In this document: positions 1 to 12,426 of the stretch, piece after piece
Position numbering within the stretch: position 1 is the first letter of the stretch
How the letters are laid out: each line of letters starts with the position of its first letter
Assembly (NCBI GenBank): GCA_012932295.1
Contig: JAAONU010000002.1
Location: 18,879,770 to 18,943,769 of the forward strand
From: Cyclina sinensis
Taxonomy: Eukaryota > Mollusca > Bivalvia > Venerida > Veneridae
Direction: 5' to 3'
DNA length: 64,000 nt
Made by a program: the position numbers and the translations under genes
The notes under the pieces: generated by a model
The model's database searches: none
What the model was told of the DNA's origin: nothing
What the model saw: the letters and a program-made list of their open reading frames with translations, nothing else

Positions 1-795
1 ACTCTACAGGTCCCTGTGAACTTGGCCTTTGACCTACACACCCCAAAAACAATAGGGTTCTTCTAATATAATTACCCTAAGAAGTTTGAAGGTTCTGGCT
101 GTAATGGTACTCCTTTTACTGAGCAGAAATAGTTTTCACTCTACAGGTCCCTGTGACCTTGATTTTTGACCTACTGACCCCAAAAATGATAGGGTTCTTT
201 TATTTAATAAAGAAAATCATCCTATGAAGTTTGAAGGCTCTGTGAAAAATGGTACTCCAGTTACTAGGCAGAAACAGTTTTCACTCTAGAGGTCCCTGTG
301 AAATTAACCTTTGACCTAGGGAACCTAAAAACAAAAGGGTTCTTCTAATACAATTATCCTACAAAGTTTGAAGGCTCTGGGTGTAATTGTACTACAGTTA
401 CTCTGCAGAAATACTTTTCCTCTACAGGTCCCTGTGACCCTGACCTTTGACATACTAGCCCCAAAATCAATATGGTTCTTCTATTTAGTAAATGCAATCA
501 TCCTATGAAGTTTAAATGCTCTGGGTGAAATGGTACTCCTGTTATTGAGTGGAAATGATTTTCACTCTAAAAGTCCCTCTGACTTTGACCTTTGACCTAC
601 TGACCCAAAAAACAAAAGGTTTTTTTCTACTCAGTAAGAACAATAACACTGTGAAATGTTTAAAGGCTTTGGGTCAATTGGTACTCATGTTATTGTAAGG
701 GAACGAAGTATGACAGACAGACAGACAAGCAGACAAACAGACACCCATGGACAGGGCAAAAACAATATGTCTCCATCACAAGAGCGGGGTTGGGG
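1..795 (+). repeat. minisatellite array A (137/144-bp alternating units) with 3' cap
   Basis: Five units, each opening CTCTACAGGTCCCTGTGA or a variant, start near 2, 139, 283, 420 and 564. The spacings alternate 137, 144, 137, 144, so the real period is a ~281-bp dimer. Each unit carries TGACCTTTGACCT-like text followed by a 'TGAAGGCTCTGGGTG' block. The array ends in a (GACA)n-like tract (712-745) and a degenerate hairpin beginning ATGTCTCC (768-800). The left end lies outside the window. Confidence 0.85.
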
Positions 796-799
796 GGAG

Positions 800-1619
800 A
801 TATAACAACAAAAATTGAAAGTCTAGCTCTTGGTGTTTCAGAGCAGAAGATTTTAAGTTTTCTCTATATAAGTCCTTGTCTAAAAATAAAAAATTACACC
901 CAGGGGCTCAGGTCCTTGTTGCTTCAGACAAGAAGATTTTCAAAGTTTTCCCTATGTAAAATCAATTGACCCCGGGGTGGGGCCAAATTTGACCCCAGGG
1001 TCATAATTTGAACAAACTTGGTAGAGGTCCACTACACAATGCTGCACACCAAATATCTAAACTTTAGGCCTTGTGGTTTCTGACAAGAAGATTTTTAAAG
1101 TTTTTCCTATACAACTCTATGTAAAACATGTGACCACTGGGGCAGGGCCATTTTTACCCAGGGGCCATGATTTGAACAAACTTGGTAGAGATCCACTAGA
1201 CAATGCTGCACACCAACTATCTAACTTGTGGTTTCTGACAAGAAGATTTTCAAGTTTTCCCTATATAAATTTATGTAAAATCAAATGACCCCTGGAGTGG
1301 GGTCAGTTTTGACCCCAGGGTCATAATTTGAACAAATTTGGTAGAGGTCCACTAGATGATGCTTCATACCAAATATTTAAGCTCCAGGCCTTGAGGTTTC
1401 GGAGAAGAAGATTTTTAAAGATCCAACTTTTAAGATCTATTTTTAGCTCAAGTGAACCAGAGATGCAATGGACCAGAACCATTTGAACAATCTTGGTAGA
1501 GCTTCATGCAAGGAACATCCCAGGCAAGTTTCATTAAATTTGGCACATTGGTTTCAGAGGAGATGTCGTGTGAATGAAAAGACGGACAGACGACGGACAA
1601 AGACCGATCAGAAAAGCTA
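800..1619 (+). repeat. minisatellite array B (~165-bp units), 3' cap lost
   Basis: About four to five units follow the ATGTCTCC hairpin directly. Each unit reads: pyrimidine-rich 'TTTTTCCTATATAA', a GC-rich 'GGGGCGGGGCCA...GACCCCAGGG' block, 'ATTTGAACAAACTTGGTAGAGG', then 'CAATGCTGCA...CCAAATATCTAA'. The array ends in a GACGGACAGACGACGGAC tract (1580-1600) and 'GATCAGAAAAGCTA', the start of the usual 3' cap. The cap hairpin itself is deleted and the next element begins at once. Confidence 0.8.
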
Positions 1620-1621
1620 AA

Positions 1622-3953
1622 ACAAGAGGGCCATGATGGCCCTAAATCGCTCACCTGAGTCTCCTTGCTCATGTTACAAATATTGTTACTGGTTTTTATG
1701 GGTGCAAGTTTGAATAAAATTGCAAGAAGTTTGAAGACTCTGGGTGTAATGATACCCAATTTTTTTAGCAGAAATAGTTTTACTCTACAGGTCCCAGTGA
1801 CTTTGACCTACAGACCACAAAAACAATAGGGTTCTTCTAATATAATTACCCAATAAGTTTGAAGGTTCTGGGTGTAATGATACTCAAGTTACTGAAGAGA
1901 AATAGTTTTCACTCAACAGGTCCCGGTGACCTTGACTTTTGAACTTCTGACCCCAAAAATGATTGGGTTCTTTTACTGTGTAAAGAAAATCATCCTATGA
2001 AGTTTGAAGGCTCTGGGTAAAATGGTACTCCAGTAACTGTTACTGAGCAGAAACAGTTTTCACTCTAGAGGTCCCTGTGAACTTAACCTTTGACCTATGG
2101 ACCCTAAAAAAAATAGGGTTCTTCTAATACAATTATCCTATATAGTTTGAAGGCTCTGGCTGTAATGGTACTACAGTTACTCTGCAGAAATAGTTTTCAC
2201 TCTACAGGTCCCTGTGACCCTGACCTTTGACATACTAGCCCCAAAAGCAATATGGTTCTTCTATTTAGTAAAAGCAATCATCTTATGAAGTTTGGAGGCT
2301 CTGGGTGAAATGGTAATCCTGTTATTGAGTGGAAACTCACTCTAGAGGTCCTTCTGACCTTGACCTTTGACCTACTGACCCAAAACACATAAGGGATTTT
2401 TTGTAATCAATAAGGGCAATAACCCTGTGAAGTCTGAAGGCTTTGGGTCAACTGGTACTCAAGTTATTGAAAGGAAACAAAGTGTGAAAGACAGACAAAC
2501 AGACACCCATGGACAAGGCAAACACAATATGTCTCCATCAAAAGGATGGGGTTAGGGGGAGACATAACAACGATCAATTGAAGGTATAGCCCTTGGTGTT
2601 TCAGAGCAGCAGATTTTTAAAGTTTTCCCTATATAACTCTATGTAAAACATGTGACCACTGAGGCGGGGCCATTTTTGACCCAGGGGCCATGATTTGAAC
2701 AAACTTGGTAGAGGTCCTCTTGACAATGCTACATACAAAATATCTAAGCTCTAGGCCTTTTGGTTTCTGATGTAAAGATTTTTAAAACTTTTTCCTATAT
2801 AACTCTATGTAAACAAGTGACCCCTGGGGCAGGGCCTATTCTGACCCAGTAGCTATGACTAGAACAAACTTTGCAGAGGTCCACTGTACAATGCTACACA
2901 CCAAATATCTAAACTCTAGGCCTTGCAGTTTCTGACAAGAAGATTTTTAAAAGTTTTTCTTATATAACTCTATGTAAAACATGTGACCCCTGGGGCGGGG
3001 CCATTTTTGATCCAGGAGCCATGATTTGAACAAACTTGGTAAAGGTCCACTGGACAAATGCTACACACCAAATATCTAAACTCTAGGCCTTGCAGTTTCT
3101 GACAAGAAGATTTTTAAAAGTTTTTCTTATATAACTCTATGTAAAACATGTGACCCCTGGGGCGGGGCCATTTTTGATCCAGGAGCCATGATTTGAACAA
3201 ACTTGGTAAAGGTCCACTGGACAATGCTACACACCAAATATCTAAACTCTAGGCCTTGCAGTTTCTGACAAGAAGATTTTTAAAAGTTTTTCTTATATAA
3301 CTCTATGTAAAACATGTGACCCCTGAGGCAGGGCCATTTTTGACCCAGGAGCCATGATTTGAACAAACTTGGTAAAGGTCTAGTAGACAATGCTGTACAC
3401 CAAATATTTTAACTCTAGGCTTGTGGTATCTGAAAAGAGGATTTTTGAAATTTTTCCTATATAACTCTATGTAAAACATGACTGTGACCACTGGGGCGGG
3501 GCCATTTTTGACCCAGTGGCCATGATTTGAACAAACTTGATAGAGGTCCTCTTGACAATGCTACATACAACATATCTAAGCTCTATGCCTTTTGGTTTCT
3601 GATGTAAAGACTTTTAAAACTTGATCCAGGAGCCATGATTTGAACAAACTTGGTAAAGGTCCACTGGATAATGCTACACACCAAATATCCAAACTCTAGG
3701 CCTTGTGGTTTCTGACAAAAAGATTTTTTAAAGTTTTTCCTATATAACTCTATGTAAAACATGTGACCCCTAGACAGGGCCATTTTTGACCCAGGAGCCA
3801 TGATTTGAACAAACTTGGTAAATCACTGGACAATGCTTCACCCCAAATATCTAAACTCTAGGCCCTGTGGTTTCTGACAAGAAGATTTTTTTAAGTTTTT
3901 CCTATATAACTCTATGTAAAACATGTGACCCCTGGGGTGGGGCCATTGTTTAC
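1622..3953 (+). mobile_element. hairpin-capped composite array element (HINE-like): cap, array A, hairpin, array B
   Basis: The 5' cap at 1622-1661 has the perfect hairpin AGGGCCATGATGGCCCT followed by CTCACCTGAG. Array A units follow (1770-2480), then a GACAGACAAACAGACA tract, then a second hairpin ATGTCTCC...GGGGGAGACAT (2527-2567), then eight ~165-bp array B units (2575-3953). The same order in inverted orientation recurs at 59237-60940, so the combination is one mobile unit and not two chance neighbours. No 3' cap is visible; the array stops inside a unit. Helentron-type non-autonomous elements (HINE, pearl) share the microsatellite, minisatellite and hairpin layout; a replication protein or helicase gene is not present. 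Confidence 0.75.
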
Positions 3954-3954
3954 T

Positions 3955-4266
3955 ATATGCCTCATGTTTGGAGAGAATAATTATCTTTGACACTTGTTGA
4001 GAAATGGACATTCACAAAACGGTTAACCAAGAAATTTTAAGTTGAAAGAGGGGCATAACTTTGCAAAAAAAAAATTTGAGGGTTATTTGCCTGTGAGAAA
4101 TCGTGTTGCATTTTGATAGTGAACATGTATTCTTAATTTGAAGTAAATAGCTTCGATAGTTTCTGAGAAATGGACCTTAACAAAAAAGTTAACCTACGCT
4201 TACACCAATGAACAAACTTGGTAAATGACAGTAGCTCCACTTTTTTTCTTGGAAAAGTGGAGCTAA
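3955..4266 (+). repeat. short array ending in a TAGCTCCAC hairpin cap
   Basis: Two degenerate copies of a block 'GTTGAGAAATGGAC...CAAAA.GGTTAACC' (about 3990-4040 and 4155-4200) precede a clean hairpin at 4232-4265, TAGCTCCACTTTT...GAAAAGTGGAGCTA. This is a cap type different from the ones on either side, joined to an array in the same way. Confidence 0.6.
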
Positions 4267-4574
4267 AAAATGTTGTGTTTTTTTTCCATTATATTATGCA
4301 GTGAGCTAGTTTATGAACCCATGTGACCCAGTTTCTCAATCATGCAAGATTTTATTGAGGTTGACATTCTGACCATGTTTCATCAACATCCAGTTGTAAT
4401 GTGGCCTCTAGAGCTTTATTGAGCAAAATGTTGATGGATGGACCATTATGTCCCAATGTATGGTCCCTTAAGAGGTATGTCCTTTGTTCTCAAACAACGA
4501 ATGACCACTTAAAAAAACAAAAGAATTAGGATAATATAAGTATATTTCCATTTTTCCGGTTTTTGGTTAATTAC

Positions 4575-4754
4575 TTTCAAGAATATTTTTATGACTGCAC
4601 TTCTTTTTCCGCACAACACAGTGTGGTGCATCTTTGCTATTGTTTTCATTTGCTCAGAAGGTATGGATATAATATTTTTATCAAACAAAATTTCGGTTGC
4701 TGTGCTCAGCATTTCAGAATCTAAATGTATTTTTTCCACATCTATAGTGCACAC
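4575..4754 (-). CDS. possible internal exon, function unknown (strand uncertain)
   Basis: On the minus strand a 180-nt block lies between TTTTTGTCAG and AAA|GTAATT splice-like sites and is open for exactly 60 codons (starts VCTIDVEKIHLDSEML), phase 0 to 0. On the plus strand the same place shows another exon-like block, 4583-4660, between TTTCAAG and CAGAAG|GTATGG, open for 26 hydrophobic codons. I cannot choose between them, and both could be chance in AT-rich DNA. No family is recognised. Confidence 0.2.
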
Positions 4755-4983
4755 CTGACAAAAAGACAATGTTTATAGCAAGTCATCAAGATGAGGTAAA
4801 AAAAAATCATAGTAAATCTACTTTTGGAAACCATGTGTAACTTATAATCTACGAATTATGAGATCATTCATGCATATGGTCTGAATGTGTGGATATGCCA
4901 GTGTGGGGGCATTATTATATCAATGTTAAAGTGGACATGGCCTTTGATGCCTGATTTTAGTTTGCTGTTCTATGGACTTTCAG

Positions 4984-5113
4984 CTGCTGCAGACAGTCTG
5001 TTAACAGCATCTTGAAGCATGTGTCTGGAATTGCTAGACCTCTGTCTTTGGACGGTATCTACCAAATTCCTATCAAATTCGGCGAAATGGATGCCAGCTC
5101 AAAGACCTCCTGA
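4984..5113 (+). CDS. possible 3' terminal exon, function unknown
   Basis: After the acceptor ATGGACTTTCAG (ends 4983) one frame is open for 43 codons and closes at TGA 5111-5113; it includes VSGIARPLSLDGIYQIPIKF. Local base composition is less AT-rich than the surroundings, and a polyadenylation hexamer AATAAA is at 5477-5482. The required phase does not fit the plus-strand candidate at 4583-4660. A 43-codon open frame is not rare by chance, so this is weak; no family is recognised. Confidence 0.2.
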
Positions 5114-8100
5114 GAATGGGATAAATGTATTCCTTGAAAAATCTTTACAAATTCACACATATTCAAAGATATAAAAATTATTTACCTCTGTGTATTCCAA
5201 ATCTTTCACTTATAGCTCAATAAGTAATGATTTAAACAAGTATAATTTCCCTGAATGGATTAAGAGCTGTCTTGACTCTTAAGTTGGATGCTTGACATGA
5301 ATACATCATATCAACACTCTGTATTTAATAATTCTATGATTTAATCTTTAATTTCTTCCAGACTGTGTAGGAAAGATTTTATGTCTCTGTATCTTGAGAA
5401 TGTTTGATAATTAATAATGACAGTAATGTTAGATATTTGTTATATATTTTTCTTAAGAAAAACATGAAATTTAATCAATAAACAGAGTTAAATATCTAAC
5501 AATTTACTTATGAAATTTATGTTTTTAAAATTCTCGTCTTGGACCTTGTTGCTGTGTATATAAGAGACATTAAAGACCTTATTCTGCCAGAAGTTCTGAT
5601 TAATGTCACATAAAAAATATCATATGCACAGCCTTCACTATTGATCACAATCAATTTATTGAATGATTAGTCGGAAAAGAACAGCGGGCAAACATTGTAC
5701 TTAAACACACAAACATACACTTTGAAATTGTTGTGATTTAATGTAGACTGTATCCAGCAACTTAAGTACCCTTAAAAAAATACAACTTAGGGTTTGACAC
5801 TGACAACTTAGGGTTTGACACTGACATAGTTTTTAACAGACTCACTAGCTGTTTTAGTGAACTTTAGATTTAACATACAGACGGCTATGAATTAGAACCC
5901 TGTGCTATGAGAATTGCTATTAAATGTAATTCTCAACAATGGAAGGTCATGGGTTCAAGCATCAACCATATCCATTCATGAGAGAGTTGGCAATTTCCTA
6001 CAAAGGATGGGGTCTAGTACTGCTCATAGTAGGAATAATATATAAACTACCTGCTTGATACGGCTATTAAATTAAAAGTAAATAGGAGCCTACAAATAAC
6101 TGTATATAACAGTCTGATTTACAAGGTAATGAGGTTGTTTTTTAGCAATTCATTCATGTTTTGTTTAAGTTAAGCAAGCAATATATTAACAGCTTTCAAG
6201 GTGTTAAGAAACTCCCTGATTCAAAACTATTCAGTCTCATAGACATACAAATTTCAAAAGAATCTTAGATTTAAAACAAGCATTAAACTAATCAAAACTA
6301 TAAATTGCATGACTTATTTGTTATGATCAATAAAATCAATGACCTTAAAAAGAATTTACTATTACTGAAACATGCAAAATGATTTTTAAAAATCACATTT
6401 AAAGTTCTATTGTGGAGTTTTCAACTACAGTCAGTATAAATGTATTCACTTTTGACAAATACAGAACCCATATCATAATCTTTGGACTCTATTGCCATGC
6501 TATACAAATGTATAAACTATTTTATGCTTTAATAGTGAATATTAAGATCAATAGTGAATCCACACTTACAGTGAAAGGGAGGGTTTGATTACATACAACA
6601 AAATTATAGTTGTGAACATTTCAACAAAGAGAGCCCAAACATATTACTGAAAACACAAAATTTAATGTCACATATATATACACAACCGATCAAATATTTG
6701 TTGTTGTGACAATGACAAAAGTATACAATCCTACCTCTGTGAAAAGTACAAATTTAACAAGTTTGCAGTATGCATCTAGACTTAAGAATTTTTCTAGTTT
6801 ATTTCAGACTGAAGGTTATAGTGCAATATACCAAACGATAGTTAGTTATAGTGCAGTTATCTGATCAGTATTGAACAGAAAACATAGTAGTTTGAATACA
6901 CTGGAAAGAGCATTAATTTTACAATCATACAAAATCTACAAATATTTCCTGACATTTTAAAAAAAAATCAAGAAAGGGATAAAAAGATGGTTATTTGGAT
7001 ATCAGAATACCTAAAACACAAATTCTTGAAATGCATCCTGTAGCACAGTAGACTCAACTGTATCCAGAGCAACCAGATTGCTTAGTAGAGCTAATGTTTG
7101 TCATCCAATGACAGAGAGGGTGCTTTATACTGTTCAGCTTTTTGTTAATTTAAATGGACTGTAATTGTTAGAAACTTTTCCCAGGCATACAGCCTGTAAT
7201 AAAAGCTTAATATTTATATAATAAACAGTTTCCGTCTCAAACAGGTATGAAAAATAATCTTCAGTCATCAAAGGGTTTCACAAAAAAATTCTTTTCTCTA
7301 TTGTTACCCTTACAAAACAAATGAATTTAAATGTACAATTTAATAGAAGAGATTTGCATGGTTTTAACTAGTCTTTCAAAATCCATGTAAGATCACCACT
7401 AGATAGGTAAACAATATTTGTTAACGCTGTTGGGCAATCTTAGATGATAATCTTTCTATCTTCCCCAAAGATTTTATTAATTGTCTCAACACCAATTATG
7501 TGTTACTGCTATGTCTTATGATACACTTGTTAAAACAATAAAGATCTCAAACATGAATAGCATGTTTAAATATTAGTCACTGACCAATCAATATTAATTT
7601 TTTGTTTTGTTTTTTACCTTTAAAATAATTATACTTGACAACTGTGCAAAACAATGTTTTTTCCCCATTCTAAGTCATTAACTTGTACAACCAGAAAACA
7701 AAAGTAACTCAATTCCAGCATGTATGTATGCCTAAAATCAAACATGTATATTAAAAAAAAAACCATATTATAACAATGGCACAAAAAAATATTAAACTAA
7801 AATGTATCCATACCATTCCAATTCAACGCATCAGCGGCAGAAGCCTGCATTTGAGCCATATTAAATATATCTGTCACTTAAAACCAACAAATTCCAATTA
7901 AAATCCCATCAAATATATTATAGATTAAACTATTATCAAGTTATTTGGATTGAGAGAGCCTTGGTATCCAAGGACCACCTGTTTAACGTTGGTAAGTGTT
8001 AAACATAGATATCCGGTGTACACTTACGAATTGTAAGCGTAAAATGTACTGCTAAATCTTCACCAATAACAGCCCTGTTCTTTAAAACAGCTACACTGGT

Positions 8101-8790
8101 CTTGTGATATGTCTGTTTGGTGTATTTAGTTGTTATTTGGATAACAGATCACCGAAATAAGAAGCCATATTCTTATCAGAATCTATTAACCTCTCAACAG
8201 TGAAAATATTACTAAAAATAATACAAAGTAAATACATTTTAACATTACCTAAAAGTTGACTGATCACCTGTAAGAACAGGTCCTTGCCAATAATTACTAA
8301 GCCCCTAACTTCAGTATGTCATCCACTTGAAAAAAAGGCTGAAACACAGCTAGACAAAACTTGCCAACAGTCTCAGTAAAGGTATCTGGGGAGGCAAATG
8401 GACACAGACTGAATTCGGAACTATTTAAACCTAGGGCAGTGAATGCTATTTCCACTTTGCCACACTACTTAAAAACAAATAGGCTGCAAAAAAAAACAAC
8501 ATCAAATGGGTTATGCCCAATAACTGAATTGTACATGTGACATGCAATATTTCTTGCAATTTCTGTCCATGTTTATAAATACTGTTGAGTGTAAACAAAC
8601 TTAACAAGTAATTTAATTACAATATATAATATTATAAGTCTTTACAAAGACTAGAGAAAATGAATACACTAAAAAACAGAATCTGTGAGAACTAAACAAA
8701 GATCATCTAATTTTTAAAAATAACTAAAGTAGCATAATAGAGTTAAAAAGGGTAAATATCAAATAGAGATCAAAACAACAATTTTATATT
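5114..8790. other. AT-rich largely unique sequence, no gene seen
   Basis: No long open frame, array or terminal-repeat element was found. It holds scattered AATAAA and its complement (for example TTTATT near 5655), an 18-bp tandem doublet 'AACTTAGGGTTTGACACTGA' near 5785-5825, and a weak tRNA B-box-like GGTTCAAGC at 5951. It would suit a long intron or 3' UTR, but nothing proves this. Confidence 0.5.
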
Positions 8791-8794
8791 TTAC

Positions 8795-9063
8795 TTGGCA
8801 ATGCGCTTGACTGGTAATCTAGTGGTTGCGAGTTTGATTCCCCGCTCCTCCACTGACATGACTTATTCTCTTTCAGATGAGACATTAAACTGAGGTTCCA
8901 TGTCTCAGTGCTATAAACTGATCATGGAAAAGAACCAGAGGTGTCTTTTAAATGGGCTGCTTTCTGTATCTTGCACTATCCCCAAAAACCTAAAATAACT
9001 AACCTCTTCATGGAGCTGGTCATATGGGCAACTGGTATTAACAATATATAAACTCAGACAGAA
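8795..9063 (+). repeat. tRNA-derived SINE, 5'-truncated copy
   Basis: It contains the B-box-like GAGTTTGATTCCCC, then the shared body 'CTCCTCCACTGACAT', 'GAGACATTAAACTGAGGT', 'AGTGCTATAAACTGA', 'AAGAACCAGAGGTGTCT' and 'GGTCATATGGGCAACTGGTA'. The same body in the same order occurs at 30675-30960, 34510-34720 (-) and 46805-47085 (-). The A-box part is degraded. The conserved central text resembles central domains of invertebrate SINE superfamilies; I do not assign a named family. Confidence 0.75.
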
Positions 9064-9096
9064 TGAGCAATACACAGTTATTTCAGAAACGCTCAC

Positions 9097-9210
9097 ATCG
9101 CCTGCTGGCATTACAGGCATTTTCTGAATTTTCAGGAATTTTTCATAATCTAATGTTTTATCAAATGCTTTAAAAAGTGTGAAACATGCTTCTACAGCAA
9201 AAATAGTTAT
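9097..9210 (-). CDS. possible internal exon, function unknown
   Basis: On the minus strand the block lies between the acceptor ACTAAAATTCAG and the donor GAT|GTGAGC, is 114 nt long (38 codons, phase 0 to 0) and is open throughout; it reads ...FTLFKAFDKTLDYEKFLKIQ.... Codon use looks protein-like. Its 3' flank runs into the SINE at 8795-9063. It may belong with the better candidate at 12208-12397, but the phases do not join directly. Confidence 0.25.
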
Positions 9211-9272
9211 CTGAATTTTAGTAAAATTCAATTTTATTGTCAAATTATGACAAGAAATGTTTGTTAAACATA

Positions 9273-9999
9273 AATGCCCCCCGGCAGCACCTAATTGCTT
9301 GTGGTTGGGCCAAAGCGTTCTCTAGCTATTGATCAGAAACCGTTTTAAGGATGAAGGTCCCTGTGAACTTGACCTTTGACCTCAAAATCAATAGGGGTCA
9401 TCTACTGGTGATGACCAACCAGCATACCAAGTTTGGTGAACCTAGGTCAAAGCGTTCTCTGGTTATTGATCGGAAACCGTTTTTAGGATGAAGGTCCCTG
9501 TGAGCTTGACCTTTGACCTAATGACCTCAAAATCAATAGGGGTCATCTACTGGTGATGACCAACCAGCATACCAAGTTTGGTGAACCTAGGTCAAAGCGT
9601 TCTCTAGTTATTGGTCGGAAACCGTTTCTACCTACAAGGTCAATGTGAGCTTGACCTTTGACCCCTTGACCCCAAAATCAATAGGGGTCATCTACTGGTG
9701 ATGGACAATCATCCTACCAAGTTTGAAGTTCCTAAGCCTAAGCGTTCTTTAGTTATTGGTCGGAAACCCTTTCTACCTACAAGGTCAATGTGACCTTGAC
9801 CTTTGACCCCTTGACCCCAAAATCAATAGGGGTCATCTACTGGTGATGGACAATCATCCTACCAAGTTTGAAGTTCCTAGGCCTAAGCATTCTTTAGTTA
9901 TTGGTCGGAAACCATTTGGTCTACGGACCGACGGACCGACCGACAGACAGACAAATGCAAAGCAATATACCCCCACTTCTTTGAAGAGGGGGCATAATA
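9273..9999 (+). mobile_element. hairpin-capped array element, 'GGGGGCATA' cap type
   Basis: It starts TGCCCCCCGGCAGCACCTA and holds about five ~127-bp units built of 'CAAAGCGTTCTCTAGTTATTG', 'CGGAAACCGTTT', 'TGACCTTTGACC' and 'AATCAATAGGGGTCATCTAC'. A GACCGACGGACCGACCGACAGACAGACA tract (about 9926-9953) follows, then the hairpin CCCCCACTTCTTTGAAGAGGGGG and GCATAATA. Layout is as in the other capped arrays, but both cap and unit are unrelated to them. Its last nine bases became the target site of the next element. Confidence 0.8.
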
Positions 10000-10397
10000 C
10001 ATCGTCGGAAACCCACGTTTGATCCATTCCGTTTCACTCTATTTATCTACCGTGGGACAATTGGCTGGTAAAATTTTGTACTCATGAATAATTCATTACC
10101 TACTTTCATTGGTTTCCGTAAGATTTCCCTTGCGGAATCTCAGCCAATGAAATTACTTGTTACAATTTGACTTCCGCGCCTATGTTTAAATCCTGGGAAA
10201 TAGGTCTATTTTAAGTAACTTGTCATTATGCCTACTATCCACGCTGATGAGTGACTATTTGTAATGCGGCATCTCATTCGACGAAGAGTTACATCCCTTT
10301 GCTAATAGATATTCATGAAAACGAATAATCAGCAGTCAATTATCCCACGGTACATAATGTAGTTGTGCGGAATATGTACCGGGGGTCACCGACGATG
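10000..10397. mobile_element. 398-bp MITE with 9-bp target site duplication
   Basis: The element opens CATCGTCGGAAACCC and closes GGGGGTCACCGACGATG, a 9-bp perfect TIR (CATCGTCGG) with partial extension. The flanking 9 bp GGCATAATA are repeated exactly at 9991-9999 and 10398-10406. Inside lies a second inverted pair (TACCGTGGGACAATTG / CAATTATCCCACGGTA) and a small 'CATTGGTTTCCG...AATCTCAGCCAATG' fold. A 9-bp duplication is typical of Mutator-like elements; no transposase is present, so superfamily is an inference. Confidence 0.85.
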
Positions 10398-10561
10398 GGC
10401 ATAATAATGATTACAATCAGTTTCTCTGTTGAATTTAAACATGTCATTTGCCTAAAATCACAAACAAAGTATTTGCTAATGACAATGAAAAAATCAGATT
10501 CAATACACTGAATGCAGCTTCCTTCATTCTTTAATTCCCTGTAATTAATATTAAGAGAAAT

Positions 10562-10723
10562 CTAATGATTGCACATTGTTAAAGCTAGGGACACAAATGG
10601 GGCAGCAAAATGGATGTCAAAAAGGATTTCTAAAAATCTCTGGCTCCAATGGCTCTGCTGCATATTCATTGTCAACAGACACTCTTCACAGTCCGAAAAG
10701 CTACCACTATACTGGGTGATGCC
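10562..10723 (-). CDS. possible 3' terminal exon, function unknown
   Basis: Reading minus from GCATTAG|GGCATC, one frame is open for 53 codons (GITQYSGSFSDCEECLLTMN...) to TAG at 10564-10562. The acceptor has a poor pyrimidine tract, and no family is recognised. The block is rich in Cys, Gln and Trp codons, unlike random AT-rich DNA, which is why I list it. Confidence 0.2.
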   Translation of the reverse strand, partial: GITQYSGSFSDCEECLLTMNMQQSHWSQRFLEILFDIHFAAPFVSLALTMCNH

Positions 10724-12207
10724 CTAATGCTGTACTCAAACTTAGTGAAATACAACAGGAAAAAACTACTATGCCACATATTTTGTTATCATCATACTAA
10801 TACATTAAACATCATTTAGAGACAAAACAAGAATAAGAATTATGGTAATTTTTTATCCGCACATTTGATACATAAAATATCGTCTCTCTATAAACCTCTT
10901 TCCAAATGTATTTCATTGACATATCAGTGGAACCAGAGCTCTGGAAATTTTTAAATCTCAGTCGGTCCAAGACCGATAATAAACGATTTTTCAACACCCG
11001 TTAACATAATTGATTGACTAGCTGTCAATCAAGCACACTTATTGATGAGTTAATCTGTTAACTGGTGAAAATTGCCTCAGGTCACTGGCCAGAGCACCAA
11101 TTTTATGGGTTTATAATAGGTGAGGACCACATCAGGGACAAATTCAGACATAGGTGTAAAATTTTTTCATTTTAATGCTAAGTTATACTTAAATTTGATT
11201 TTTTTTGTTTTTGTTTAAATACATGAACCGATTTTTTAAGGCATTTTGGACATAAAAATCAGTACAGGAAGCTGAAATTCTGCAAAAACCAACAAATTTT
11301 CTTTTTTTCTGAAGCCTTGAGTGGAACTGCAAGGGTGCGCTTTGATGAAGCAGCTATGGCTGACATTCACACATAACAGTCACTAAAGCAAAGCAATGAA
11401 AATGAAAAATGAAAAGATCTTCTATTCAGTTCAGTGGGAAAAGGCCCTTGTAAAACTGTAAGTGAGCAAGACTTTAACCTACAAGCTGGAATAATTCAAT
11501 CCTTGATACTCTAGCTGAGCTACATAAAAATGTAATAATGGTAGCTACAGCTAAGGAGACACAATATTAGCTATTCTAGAAGCTGGCAGCTACAATGTTA
11601 AAATTCCAATCCAACAAGAACTTAGAGTCTCAAAAAGCATTCTAAATTCCCCGCCTTTAGTAAAAACATCACGTTTTCAGTTTGCACCCAGTAGTCATCC
11701 AGTGTGTTTCTCTATTGATGAAACATAAATAAAAATGAGTAAAATGTTAATTTAAATGTTTTAAGACAGTAAAATATTTTAAATAGTACAGTATTAACAG
11801 AACCATACTGTACCATGAATATGAAAAACATATAAGATTAAAACGAAATAGCCATAAAAAAAACCTTAAATGTCTTTTAAGCGAGTAGTTACAACTTTAA
11901 GTTGTAAATATTCAATAACTGCAACTAATGCTAGACTGCTTATCTATACATTACCAGTAAACCAATACCAAAATACCAATAGGCCCTACTGCCACAGGCT
12001 AATAATTGAGAAAAGTAAATAGAATTATTAAACTTTCTTTTTTTTTTTTTACTCCGGTCATGGAATGGTTTTTGCAATCAATGAACTGTCTGTTAATTGT
12101 AAAGTAAAGGTTTCAACTATATCCACTAAATTCAACACGATATATAAAAAAAATGAATTTTAGTGAACCATTTACAGTTTAGACTGCTTTAAACAAATTT
12201 TACATAC

Positions 12208-12397
12208 CTTTTGTAAAACTATAATTTACTGTCTTTTTTCTGTTACTTGCTATTGCCCAAACCCTGTAATTCCAAACTGGAAAGTCCTTTTGTAACTTAA
12301 AACCTAGTACTGGCATGCTGGTCAGGCAACATGCAATGCAGGTCCCAACATCAGCATTTAAAAATTCTATTTCAGATTTAGAAAGTATTGACCAAAT
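12208..12397 (-). CDS. probable internal exon, function unknown
   Basis: On the minus strand a 190-nt block sits between CAGTTTCAG and ACAAAAG|GTATGT, the latter a near-consensus donor. It is open in one frame, phase 0 at the start and phase 1 at the end. The peptide includes LNADVGTCIACCLTSMPVLG and KDFPVWNYRVWAIAS, with a mixed, protein-like composition. No domain is recognised. The adjacent downstream array (12427-12895) is not part of it. Other exons of this gene are not certain; 9097-9210 and 10562-10723 lie on the same strand and may be related. Confidence 0.45.
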
Positions 12398-12426
12398 CTG
12401 AAACTGTAACTGTATGTAAAAAAGCA

